This document shows positions 30,363 to 37,154 of a stretch of 44,630 nucleotides of DNA, piece by piece. Source of the DNA: DATBSK01 sp040902705. GTDB lineage: Bacteria > Actinomycetota > Acidimicrobiia > IMCC26256 > PALSA-555. A program made the position numbers and the translations under genes. The notes under the pieces were generated by a model. It was not told the origin of the DNA, searched no databases, and saw only the letters and a list, made by a program, of their open reading frames with translations. The number at the start of each line of letters is the position of its first letter. The first letter of the stretch is position 1. The DNA lies in assembly GCA_040902705.1 (NCBI GenBank), contig JBBDWT010000035.1, positions 1 through 44,630 of the forward strand. The letters are read 5' to 3'.

Positions 30363-31199
30363 ATGGGCCGATCACTCCCCTACTCGCTCTCCCCGAGCTC
30401 GATCTCGTCGTTCAAGGAGTGCCCGCTCGCGTTCCGGTTCTCGTACCTCGACCGGCTCCCCGAGCCTCCCTCCGCAGCCGCGTCGAAGGGCACCCTCGTC
30501 CACCGCGCGCTCGAGCTGCTCATGTGCCGCCCGACATCCGACCGCACGGTCGACGCCGCGCTCGCCGACCTCGACCGTGCCCGGGCCGAGCTCTCCGAGC
30601 ACCCCGAGTTCGCCGACCTCGAGCTCACCGAGGAGGAGCGCACGCGGTTCCACCTCGACGCCGAGCAGCTCGTGCGTCGCTACTTCGAGCTCGAAGACCC
30701 GACCACGGTCAACCCGATCGGCCTCGAGCTGAAGCTCCAGGCCGACCTCGGATCGGTGCGCGTGCGCGGCATCATCGACCGCCTCGAGCTCGACGCCGAC
30801 GGCGAGCTGGTCGTCACCGACTACAAGACGGGGCGCGTGCCGTCGGAGTTCTTCGAGGCGAAGAGCCTCGGCGGGGTGCACATGTACGCAGTGCTGTGCG
30901 AGGAGATGCTCGGTCGCCGTCCGGCGCGCGTGCAGCTCCTCTACTTGTCGAAGCCCGAAGCGATCATCGCGACACCGACGGAGCAGTCGTGCCGCGGCAC
31001 GCAGCGCAAGGCGACCGCGCTGTGGACGGCCATCGAGAAGGCATGCACCAAGGACGACTTCCGGCCGAGCCCCGGCCGCCTGTGCGACTTCTGCGCGTTC
31101 AAGGCGTACTGCCCGGCGTTCGGAGGCGACCCCGAGCAGGCCGAGGAGCTGCGCGGTCCCGGCACGGTGATCGAGCCGGCGCTTCCGCTCGGCGTCTGA
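30363..31199 (+). CDS. RecB-family PD-(D/E)XK exonuclease with Fe-S cysteines
   Basis: A 278-residue stand-alone nuclease domain of the RecB/AddB C-terminal and Cas4-like type. His47 (TLVHRALELL), Asp139 (GIIDRLEL) and Asp153-x-Lys155 (VVTDYKTGR) are the metal-binding and catalytic residues. Cys20 (FKECPLAF) with Cys241, Cys244 and Cys250 (LCDFCAFKAYC) give the four-cysteine [4Fe-4S] clasp seen in AddB and Cas4. There is no helicase domain, as in many actinobacterial RecB-like proteins of this length. A role in DNA end processing is inferred; no Cas genes are nearby. Start fixed by a -10 hexamer. Confidence 0.9.
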   Translation: MGRSLPYSLSPSSISSFKECPLAFRFSYLDRLPEPPSAAASKGTLVHRALELLMCRPTSDRTVDAALADLDRARAELSEHPEFADLELTEEERTRFHLDAEQLVRRYFELEDPTTVNPIGLELKLQADLGSVRVRGIIDRLELDADGELVVTDYKTGRVPSEFFEAKSLGGVHMYAVLCEEMLGRRPARVQLLYLSKPEAIIATPTEQSCRGTQRKATALWTAIEKACTKDDFRPSPGRLCDFCAFKAYCPAFGGDPEQAEELRGPGTVIEPALPLGV

Positions 31200-31209
31200 G
31201 GACGCGTCC

Positions 31210-31335
31210 ATGGTGAGCCGCGACGTGCTGTCGGGAGACGCCGAGGCATGGCTCGCCGGCACGCACCTCCTCGAGTGCTGGATCTACGACGAAGACCAAC
31301 AGTTCGTCGACACCCTCTGGTCCCGCCCCGACTGA
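31210..31335 (+). CDS. Small protein of 41 residues, unknown
   Basis: An ATG ten bases after the nuclease stop opens a 41-residue frame, MVSRDVLSGDAEAWLAGTHL and then LECWIYDEDQQFVDTLWSRPD (in part), ending in TGA at 31335. The codons have the strong third-position GC of genuine genes here, and the protein is acidic with three Trp. No family recognised. A GTG directly after the ATG is an alternative start. It lies between the nuclease and a small membrane protein on the same strand. Confidence 0.5.
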   Translation: MVSRDVLSGDAEAWLAGTHLLECWIYDEDQQFVDTLWSRPD

Positions 31336-31355
31336 TCTGGGAGGATTGTGCACAC

Positions 31356-31631
31356 ATGACGACGGCAACCTCCCGCATCCCGTCCGCCTCGTCCTCGAGG
31401 CTCCGTGGCACGGTGACGGGTTTCTTCCTCGTCGGCGCGAGCCTCGCGTCGTACGTCGTCTTCCCGATCATCACCCTCTTGGTCGGCGTCGTGGTCGCGC
31501 TCGTCGGTGCCGTCGGCGGCCTCAGCACCCGGAGCGCTGACCGATCGCACGTCTACGGCCGCATCGCGGTGCTCGGCATGGCATGGGTGGCCGCACCGAC
31601 GATCTACCTCTGCCTCGTCGCGCTGCGATAG
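31356..31631 (+). CDS. Small two-helix membrane protein
   Basis: A 91-residue protein. After a Ser/Arg-rich N-terminus, one long hydrophobic stretch (TGFFLVGASLASYVVFPI and ITLLVGVVVALVGAVGGL, probably two packed helices) and a last helix (YGRIAVLGMAWVAAPTIYLC) are seen. A GGGAGG ribosome site lies upstream of the ATG. Unknown function and no recognised family. Confidence 0.65.
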   Translation: MTTATSRIPSASSSRLRGTVTGFFLVGASLASYVVFPIITLLVGVVVALVGAVGGLSTRSADRSHVYGRIAVLGMAWVAAPTIYLCLVALR

Positions 31632-31676
31632 CGCGATCCGAGGCGCGCGTCGCCCACGTCCGCCAGAATGACCGCC

Positions 31677-32631
31677 GTGGCGGGGCAGCGGTGGTGCCCG
31701 GAATGCGGCGACGAGTTCCGCGCCGGCTTCGATACGTGTCCTGACTGCAAAGTCGCGCTCGTGGACGCGCTTCCGGTGATCGTCGAGCTGCCGAAGCCGA
31801 CCCCGTCGGACCACGACCAGCTCGAGTACGACCTCGCGCTGGTCGGTCGACGAGCGCGAGGCACTCACCTTCCTGTTGCGCAGCGGCGAGGTCCCCTTCG
31901 AGTGGACAACGGCGACGACCCTGGTGGCACCGAATGCACGACGGAGCGTGATCGACGACCTCCTCGGCTACATCGAGGGCGAGTCCGAGCAATGGCGTGC
32001 CGACGACGACGACGCGACGGCCATATCCCGTCCGGTGGGACAGCCACCGCGCTACGACGGCGCGCACTGGATCGACGAGACGAGTGTGTGGGCGACCTTC
32101 CGCGCCGACCTCCGCACAGCGATCCGCGCGTGGAAGGTCGCGCCTGCCCTCCCGATCGTGACGATGATGCTCGTCGCAGTCCAGCGTGCTCTCGGGATCG
32201 TCTCTCGCGACATCGATTGGGTGTTCCTCGCGATCGCCGCCATCTCCCTCGCGACCATCGGCTTTCCCGGGGCACAGCGTGTCTGGTACCTGCGTGCGTT
32301 TCGTGGCGATGTGCTCGACGCCGCCGAGGTGTGGCCGATCACCCGCGCGTTCTTCGGCCGGTTCTTCGTCCTCGGGCTGGCGACCCTCGTCGTCACCGCC
32401 CGGCCGCAGCGACTGGTGACGAAGGGGCGTCAGGTCCCGGCGCGGCGGGCGAGGCGGGTGCCGCGGCTGGCGAGGATCCGTTGGCACGCGGCGCAGTCGA
32501 CCTCTCGGGGCGGGTCGGCGACCACGAGTCCCTTGCGGCCGCACAGCGACACGTGGTCCCACGTCGGGATCGACCACCCGGGGTACCAGCGCCTCCACCA
32601 GCGCCGGTCGGGCGTGCGCTGGTACGCGTAG
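31677..32631 (+). pseudogene. Zinc-ribbon membrane protein gene, frameshifted and with an antisense tail
   Basis: The first frame encodes a zinc ribbon, Cys7-Pro-Glu-Cys10 and Cys21-Pro-Asp-Cys24 (RWCPECGDEFRAGFDTCPDC), then KVALVDALP. At about 31839 the coding signal moves to another frame (WSVDEREALTFLLRSGEVPF, VIDDLLGYIEGESEQW), as if two bases were lost or one gained. That frame continues as a membrane domain (VAPALPIVTMMLVAVQRALG, DWVFLAIAAISLATIGFPGAQRVWYLRAF in part). From about 32400 to its stop at 32631 it is only the antisense of the gene at 32430-32744, so the original 3' end seems lost. The start could also be an ATG at 31668. A sequencing error could explain the frameshift but not the tail. 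Confidence 0.6.
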
Positions 32632-32744
32632 TGGATGCGCCCGGTCAGGTCGGGGCCGAGCGCGGCCACGAGCCCCGTGGGATCGAGCTCTCGACGGAGC
32701 CCGGCTGCTTTCGACCGACGCGACGCGATCGCTGCAGTCAACAC
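32430..32744 (-). CDS. Small protein with a C-terminal CxxC, unknown
   Basis: From a GTG at 32744 this frame encodes 104 residues. Distinct stretches are LDPTGLVAALGPDLTGRIHY, YQRTPDRRWWRRWYPGWSIP (Trp/Arg-rich), TWDHVSLCGRKGLVVADPPR and EVDCAACQRILASRG. The last parts could bind a metal through Cys residues (SLCG and DCAAC). The stretch is well conserved in character and third-position GC, unlike an antisense shadow. No family recognised. A GTG about 30 codons on is an alternative start. It overlaps the broken zinc-ribbon frame by about 200 bases on the opposite strand. Confidence 0.5.
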   Translation of the reverse strand: MLTAAIASRRSKAAGLRRELDPTGLVAALGPDLTGRIHYAYQRTPDRRWWRRWYPGWSIPTWDHVSLCGRKGLVVADPPREVDCAACQRILASRGTRLARRAGT

Positions 32745-32776
32745 CGGACGGCCCCGCTCGCCAAGCGCGGACGACG

Positions 32777-32872
32777 TCAGCCACCCGAGTCGACGCCGAG
32801 GAGCCAGGCCGCGACCTGCGGGAGGATTGCCTCGTCGCCGCTGAGTCTTGCGATGATCTCGTCGTCCCGGCC
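32777..32872 (-). pseudogene. Possible C-terminal gene remnant
   Basis: Within the 252 bases between 32744 and 32997 the minus strand has one stretch that looks coding: RGRDDEIIARLSGDEAILPQ followed by VAAWLLGVDSGG and a stop. Upstream in this frame it is low-complexity Pro/Gly/Arg without a good start. I take it as the tail of a lost gene. Nothing else is seen in this interval except the -10 at 32983. Confidence 0.3.
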
Positions 32873-32982
32873 TCGACGCGCATCGCCTGCTCCCGCGTTC
32901 CCAAGGCGGCACGACCGACAAGCACAACGCGGCCGACCACCCGGGCGACCCGGACGACCCGGGAGGCCGCCGGACACGCCGG

Positions 32983-32988
32983 TAGGCT
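32983..32988 (+). promoter_or_regulatory. -10 element TAGGCT for the PAP2 gene
   Basis: TAGGCT lies eight bases before the GTG at 32997. Confidence 0.45.
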
Positions 32989-32996
32989 TTCGCGCG

Positions 32997-33548
32997 GTGT
33001 CCACATTCCGTGACTCGGTCGAGTCGTTCGACGCGCGTGTCGACGGGTGGCTCGACCGCCATCGTTCCCCGGCACTCGATCGGGTCTTCTACGGACTCTC
33101 GACCGCGGCCGACCACGGGATGCTGTGGCACGCGGTCGGCATCGCGCACGCGGCGGTGCGCAAGGACGCGCGCTACGCACTCCGGTTCAGCACTGCGCTC
33201 GGCGCGGAGTCGGCCCTGACCAACGGTGCGGTGAAGTCGCTGTTCCGACGCGTGCGCCCGCAGGAGCACTTCGAGCACGACGAGCCGCTCCCCTATGGGA
33301 TGCGCCGGCCCATCACGTCGTCGTTCCCGTCGGGCCACGCTACCGCCGCGTTCATGTGCGCGGGCGTGCTGAGCTCGAGCCGATCACGCGCCGCGGGCTG
33401 GTTCGCGCTCGCCGGGCTCGTCGCCGGCAGCCGGGTGTACGTGCGGATGCACCACGCGTCCGACGTGATCGCCGGCGCCGCGCTCGGCTTGGCCCTCGCC
33501 CCGATCGCCCGCCGGTTCCTGGACAGAGGAACGCGCAGCAGCCGGTAG
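32997..33548 (+). CDS. PAP2 family phosphatase
   Basis: A 183-residue membrane phosphatase of the PAP2/undecaprenyl-diphosphatase superfamily. All three catalytic motifs are intact: KSLFRRVRP (KX6RP), FPSGHATAA (PSGH) and SRVYVRMHHASD (SRX5HX3D). Hydrophobic segments around the motifs (GWFALAGLVAGS, VIAGAALGLALAPIA) place the site at the membrane. Substrate could be a lipid phosphate or undecaprenyl diphosphate. Start is GTG; a -10 hexamer lies eight bases before it. Confidence 0.9.
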   Translation: MSTFRDSVESFDARVDGWLDRHRSPALDRVFYGLSTAADHGMLWHAVGIAHAAVRKDARYALRFSTALGAESALTNGAVKSLFRRVRPQEHFEHDEPLPYGMRRPITSSFPSGHATAAFMCAGVLSSSRSRAAGWFALAGLVAGSRVYVRMHHASDVIAGAALGLALAPIARRFLDRGTRSSR

Positions 33549-33551
33549 CGT
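33546..33551 (+). promoter_or_regulatory. -10 element TAGCGT before the DsbA-like gene
   Basis: TAGCGT overlaps the PAP2 stop codon. A leader of about 20 bases with a CGGAGG ribosome site follows before the ATG at 33579. Confidence 0.4.
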
Positions 33552-33578
33552 GGATCTCCCAGAGCCGGAGGCCACACG

Positions 33579-34166
33579 ATGGCGCGTTCGATCGCGGTCA
33601 CGTTCGACTACCGCTGCCCGTTCGCCTACAACGGCAGCGCTGCGGCGATCGCCGCGGTCCGGGGTGGTGCCGACCTCGCGGTCCGCTACGTGCCGTTCTC
33701 CCTCGACCAGGTCCACGCCGAGGAGGGCGAGCCTGCCGTCTGGGAGCGCGAGCCCGGCAAGTGGGGGACGGGTGTCCTCGCGCTGCTGTACGGCATCGCC
33801 GTGCGCGATGCGTTTCCCGAGCAGTTCGACGACGCGCACCTCGCCCTCTTCGCGGCTCGGCACGACAAGGGCCTGAAGCTCGGCCACGAGGACGTGTTGC
33901 GCGACGCGGTCACCTCCGCCGGCCTCGACGCCGACGCGGTCGCCGCCGAGGTCTGGAGCGGACGCCCGCTCGCCACGCTCGCGACGGAGCACACCGAGGC
34001 CGTCACGCGGTGGGGCATCTGGGGCGTGCCGACGTTCATCGAAGGCGAAGAGGCGGCGTTCGTGCGGTTCATGGAGCGGGGACGCGTCGACGACCTCGAG
34101 CGCATGATCGACCTGCTCTCGTGGAGCCGGCTCAACGAGTTCAAGCGTCCCCGCGTCGCCCGCTGA
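33579..34166 (+). CDS. DsbA/HCCA isomerase-like thioredoxin-fold protein
   Basis: A 195-residue protein of the DSBA/2-hydroxychromene-2-carboxylate isomerase superfamily. AVTFDYRCPFAYNG gives an active-site position with one Cys (RCPFA, where DsbA has CPHC). An alpha-helical insert follows, then AVTRWGIWGVPTFIEGEEAAFVRF with the cis-Pro loop (GVPTF). A single cysteine rules out a simple CxxC disulfide oxidase and suggests a glutathione-transferase-kappa- or mycothiol-dependent activity. No signal peptide, so cytosolic. Confidence 0.82.
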   Translation: MARSIAVTFDYRCPFAYNGSAAAIAAVRGGADLAVRYVPFSLDQVHAEEGEPAVWEREPGKWGTGVLALLYGIAVRDAFPEQFDDAHLALFAARHDKGLKLGHEDVLRDAVTSAGLDADAVAAEVWSGRPLATLATEHTEAVTRWGIWGVPTFIEGEEAAFVRFMERGRVDDLERMIDLLSWSRLNEFKRPRVAR

Positions 34167-34201
34167 CGCCCGCCCGACCGGCGCGCCTCGACCGATCGCG
34201 C

Positions 34202-34561
34202 TCACCGCGGTCGGCGCGGCTCCTCCAGCGTGTCCGCGACCGCCTCGCGCCACTCCGCGTAGCCCGGGTCGCGCCAGGTCCGGTGCTGGCAGGCCGTGTC
34301 GAGGTCACTGACGTAGACGTGCAGCGTGGGCGCCTCGTCGGCGAGCTCCAGCAGCTCACCCGCCCGTGGGTGAGGCGGCGCCGCCTCCAGGAGATCGACC
34401 AGTGCCACCGAGGCGACCACCCGCGCGCGACACGCCGGGCATGCAGAGACGGTTGCCGCCTCCAGCGCGTCCGTGAGCGTCCACAGTGACATCGCCTCCT
34501 CGCGGTCGAGCAGCACTCGGGTGCCGTCGTCGTCGACGAACGCGAGCGCGTCACGGGTCAC
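34202..34561 (-). CDS. Small cytosolic protein with CxxC, unknown
   Basis: A 119-residue protein. ALAFVDDDGTRVLLDREEAMSLWTLTDALEAATVSACPACRARV (in part) contains one CPAC pair, and LHVYVSDLDTACQHRTWRDP a further Cys and His that may complete a metal site. No signal peptide. The GTG start is six bases after TACCGT. No family recognised. Convergent with the DsbA-like gene and divergent from the unknown at 34614. Confidence 0.6.
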   Translation of the reverse strand: MTRDALAFVDDDGTRVLLDREEAMSLWTLTDALEAATVSACPACRARVVASVALVDLLEAAPPHPRAGELLELADEAPTLHVYVSDLDTACQHRTWRDPGYAEWREAVADTLEEPRRPR

Positions 34562-34567
34562 ACCTCC

Positions 34568-34573
34568 ACGGTA
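34568..34573 (-). promoter_or_regulatory. -10 element TACCGT, leaderless promoter
   Basis: TACCGT on the minus strand lies six bases before the GTG at 34561. The spacer GGAGGT also looks like a ribosome site, so both start modes are possible if transcription begins upstream. Confidence 0.4.
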
Positions 34574-34613
34574 GGCGTACGCTCTGGTCCCAGAGGCGTG
34601 CTCCTTCCCTCAG

Positions 34614-35405
34614 ATGCGCGCACCTCGTCGTCCGGCTCACCCGCCGGCCGCCGCCACGAGGGGAGGCCGCGCCGAGGGGGTGTCCGCCATCGCCACACCC
34701 GCGCACCCGGACCGTCGCGGACTGGCCCTCGGCCTCGCGCTCGTCGCGGTCATGGCCATCGGGATCGCGGTGGTCGCGGGAGGTGACTCCGGGAGGCGCA
34801 GCGCTCCCAGCGGCAGCGCCGCGGTGCACGGCACCGAGCCGCCGCCGCTCGACGTCGGCGACGTCGCCCGCGCCGGCGCGGCCTTCGGCATCGCCGCCGA
34901 ACCCGAGCGCATCGAGGGCGGCTGGGAGGCCGAGGACCGGGTCCGCTCGCTCTACGTCTGGCGCTCGCCCAGCGCGTGGTACGTCCAGTTCGAAGACGCG
35001 TCGCTCCTGCTGGGGCCCGCCGCGGACCGCGATGTCGTCTGCGCGGCGCCCGATCCCCCGTTCGGCTGCGGGGTACCCGGCGTCGAGTTCGCGGCCGACA
35101 TGGCCGCGCGTCCGCCCGACGCGCGCACCGCAGCCCGCGTCGCGCGGGCGACCCTCGCCCGGGCCGGGCTCCTGCCCGGCACCTGGCGTCTGATCACCCT
35201 CCCGCCCGGCACCGATGCAGCCCCGTGCCGTCCGGGGCTCGACACTGCGTTCGACTGCACCCGCCAGGTGGTCCCGACCCGCGCGGTGATGCTCACGCAC
35301 TCGTTCGGGCCGGGAACCACCGCCGCGCGCTGGGGCGTGATCGTCGGCCCTCGCGGCACGGTGCTCTCCGTCACCGGCCGGTTGGCGGAGGTCCGCCACA
35401 CCTGA
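34614..35405 (+). CDS. Membrane-anchored extracytoplasmic protein, unknown
   Basis: A 263-residue protein. A Pro/Arg/Ala-rich N-terminus leads to one helix (GLALGLALVAVMAIGIAVVAG), then a long outer domain with YVWRSPSAWYVQFEDASLLL and four to five cysteines (VVCAAPDPPFGCG, APCRPGLDTAFDC) that could form disulfides. I recognise no family. The start may instead be the GTG at 34680, which would leave a cleaner N-terminal anchor. Ends 19 bases before the next gene on the same strand. Confidence 0.6.
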   Translation: MRAPRRPAHPPAAATRGGRAEGVSAIATPAHPDRRGLALGLALVAVMAIGIAVVAGGDSGRRSAPSGSAAVHGTEPPPLDVGDVARAGAAFGIAAEPERIEGGWEAEDRVRSLYVWRSPSAWYVQFEDASLLLGPAADRDVVCAAPDPPFGCGVPGVEFAADMAARPPDARTAARVARATLARAGLLPGTWRLITLPPGTDAAPCRPGLDTAFDCTRQVVPTRAVMLTHSFGPGTTAARWGVIVGPRGTVLSVTGRLAEVRHT

Positions 35406-35411
35406 GCGTCG

Positions 35412-35417
35412 TACTGT
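35412..35417 (+). promoter_or_regulatory. -10 element TACTGT, leaderless promoter
   Basis: TACTGT lies seven bases before the ATG at 35425. Confidence 0.55.
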
Positions 35418-35424
35418 CCGGTGC

Positions 35425-36378
35425 ATGCGCGCAGTGACGATCGTCGACGGAGCGCTCGAGTGGCGCGAGCATCCCGACCCCAGCCCCGGTCACGGCGAGG
35501 TCCTCGTGCGCGTGCACGCGGCCGGGCTCAACGGCGCCGACATGCTCCAGCGGCGCGGGCTCTACCCCGCGCCGCCCGACGCACCCGCGGACATCCCCGG
35601 CATGGAGCTCGCGGGGGAGGTCGTGGCGCTGGGGCCGGACGCTGCCCGCTTCGCAGTCGGCGAGCATGTCATGGCCGTCGTCGGGGGTGGCGGGCAGGCC
35701 GAGCTCGCGGTCGTCCACGAGCGCCTGGCGGTGCCGGTGCCCGAAGGCCTCCCGTGGAACGAAGCCGGCGGCTTCCCCGAGGTGTTCACTACCGCGCACG
35801 ACGCGCTGTTCGGCCAGTGTGCGCTGACGTTCGGCGAGCGCGTCCTGATCCACGGTGCCGCGGGCGGGGTCGGCATCGCGGGCGTGCAGCTCGCGGGGCG
35901 CGCCGGCGCGCGGGTCGTCGCGACGGTGCGGGCCGAGGAGCTCCGGCCGGGGGTCGCCGAGATCGGTGGAGCCGCCGGCGTCGTCGAGGTGTGCGCACCC
36001 GACGCCTTCGCGGACCGTGGTCCCTTCGACGTGATCCTCGAGCTCGTGGGCGCGCCGAACCTGCCGGACGACCTCGCGGTGCTCGCGACCGGTGGCCGCA
36101 TCGCCGTCATCGGCGTGGGTGCGGGAGCGAGGGCCGAGGTCGACCTGCTCCGGCTGATGGCGACGCGCGGGCGGATCCACGGTTCGACGCTGCGGGCCCG
36201 ACCACTCGAGGGCAAGGCCGTGGCCGCACGCGGGATCGAGCGCTCGGTGCTCCCCCTGCTCGCGACCGGCGAGGTGCGGGTCCCGATCGCGGCCGAGTAC
36301 CCGATGTCCGAGGCGGAAGCCGCCTACGAGCGCTTCACCGCCGGCGCCAAGCTGGGCAAGGTCGTGCTGATCGCCTGA
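35425..36378 (+). CDS. Quinone oxidoreductase, PIG3-like (zinc-free MDR)
   Basis: A 317-residue NADPH:quinone reductase-type MDR protein. VHAAGLNGADMLQRRGLYPAPPDAPADIPGMELAGEV (in part) is the N-terminal signature of the PIG3/TP53I3 group. GERVLIHGAAGGVGIAGVQLA binds NADPH, and GGRIAVIGVGAG and RIHGSTLRARPLEGKA follow. Zinc ligands are absent, as expected for quinone reductases. It probably reduces quinones or enones for redox detoxification. Start fixed by a -10 hexamer; convergent with the lipoprotein gene. Confidence 0.9.
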   Translation: MRAVTIVDGALEWREHPDPSPGHGEVLVRVHAAGLNGADMLQRRGLYPAPPDAPADIPGMELAGEVVALGPDAARFAVGEHVMAVVGGGGQAELAVVHERLAVPVPEGLPWNEAGGFPEVFTTAHDALFGQCALTFGERVLIHGAAGGVGIAGVQLAGRAGARVVATVRAEELRPGVAEIGGAAGVVEVCAPDAFADRGPFDVILELVGAPNLPDDLAVLATGGRIAVIGVGAGARAEVDLLRLMATRGRIHGSTLRARPLEGKAVAARGIERSVLPLLATGEVRVPIAAEYPMSEAEAAYERFTAGAKLGKVVLIA

Positions 36379-36388
36379 GCGGGGGCGC

Positions 36389-37024
36389 TCACCGCATCAC
36401 GATGACGTTGACCCTCGGCGGCTGGTTGGCGGAGTCGACGGTGAACGGCCGCTTCTCGTCGACGCCGATCACCCAGATCACCTTGTCGTCGGTGAGGTCC
36501 TCGGGCGTGGGGTCCTCGTAGTCCTTCAGCCACTCCACGATCTTCACGGGCCGTCGGGGCTCGAGTGCCAGTCGCTGGTTCCCCCTGTAGGTGAGGCGGC
36601 CCGAGCCGGCGAAGCGTCGGTCGACCGTCGCCGTCGGCTGGAACTCGATGTAGAGGTACGCCTTCGCTTCCTTGAAGCCCTCCGTCGTCGTGTTGATGCC
36701 CTCGACGAACGGCGGCTTCTTGTACTCGACCGTGTACGCGGGCGGGAGATCGGGACCGTCGCCCGGGTCGAACACGAAGCTGATCTCGTCGTAGCAGACG
36801 GTCGGCGTGACCGAGGCCTCGACGAGGTACTCCAGGACGAAGCTCTTGGCGACGTTCCGGAACCGCTTGCCCTCCGACGCCACGATGTGATCACAGCCGG
36901 GCCCGGTGTCGACGCGCTGCTGCGGCTGCTCGAACGTCTTCTCGGGCTCCGCCGCGCTGCTGCACGCCGCGGCCACGATGACCAGCACCGCGAGCGCGAC
37001 GACGACACGGAGGCGAGGCCGCAT
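36389..37024 (-). CDS. AMIN-like domain lipoprotein
   Basis: A 211-residue exported lipoprotein. The signal peptide ends in a lipobox (LVIVAAAC, lipidated Cys21) followed by SSAAEPEKTFEQP, a linker. The outer domain has TVCYDEISFVFDPGDG, PPAYTVEYKKPPFVEGI and AYLYIEFQPTATV, the pattern of the AMIN-like domain of actinobacterial lipoproteins, thought to bind cell wall material. Function unknown. TACGCT lies six bases before the ATG, giving a leaderless mRNA. Confidence 0.82.
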   Translation of the reverse strand: MRPRLRVVVALAVLVIVAAACSSAAEPEKTFEQPQQRVDTGPGCDHIVASEGKRFRNVAKSFVLEYLVEASVTPTVCYDEISFVFDPGDGPDLPPAYTVEYKKPPFVEGINTTTEGFKEAKAYLYIEFQPTATVDRRFAGSGRLTYRGNQRLALEPRRPVKIVEWLKDYEDPTPEDLTDDKVIWVIGVDEKRPFTVDSANQPPRVNVIVMR

Positions 37025-37030
37025 GAGGTC

Positions 37031-37036
37031 AGCGTA
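37031..37036 (-). promoter_or_regulatory. -10 element TACGCT, leaderless promoter of the lipoprotein
   Basis: TACGCT on the minus strand lies six bases before the ATG at 37024. Confidence 0.5.
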
Positions 37037-37097
37037 GAGGGCGGTACGATCCGCGAACCGTCGCCGCACCACGGCGGCACGTGACCAGCGCCACACC

Positions 37098-37131
37098 CGA
37101 CTCACCCACCGACTCACCCCATCGACTCACC
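37098..37131 (+). repeat. Three copies of CGACTCACC upstream of the thiolase operon
   Basis: The 9-mer occurs at 37098-37106, 37110-37118 and 37123-37131, with starts 12 and 13 bases apart, ending 23 bases before the thiolase GTG. The spacing of just over one helical turn suggests an operator, but no regulator gene is adjacent. Confidence 0.4.
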
Positions 37132-37154
37132 GGAACCAGGAAACGGGGACACCT

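Noticed and set aside
30363..31199. Cas4 of a CRISPR system
   Set aside because: Four-Cys nuclease resembles Cas4 but no repeats, spacers or other cas genes are present, and length suits stand-alone RecB-like proteins.
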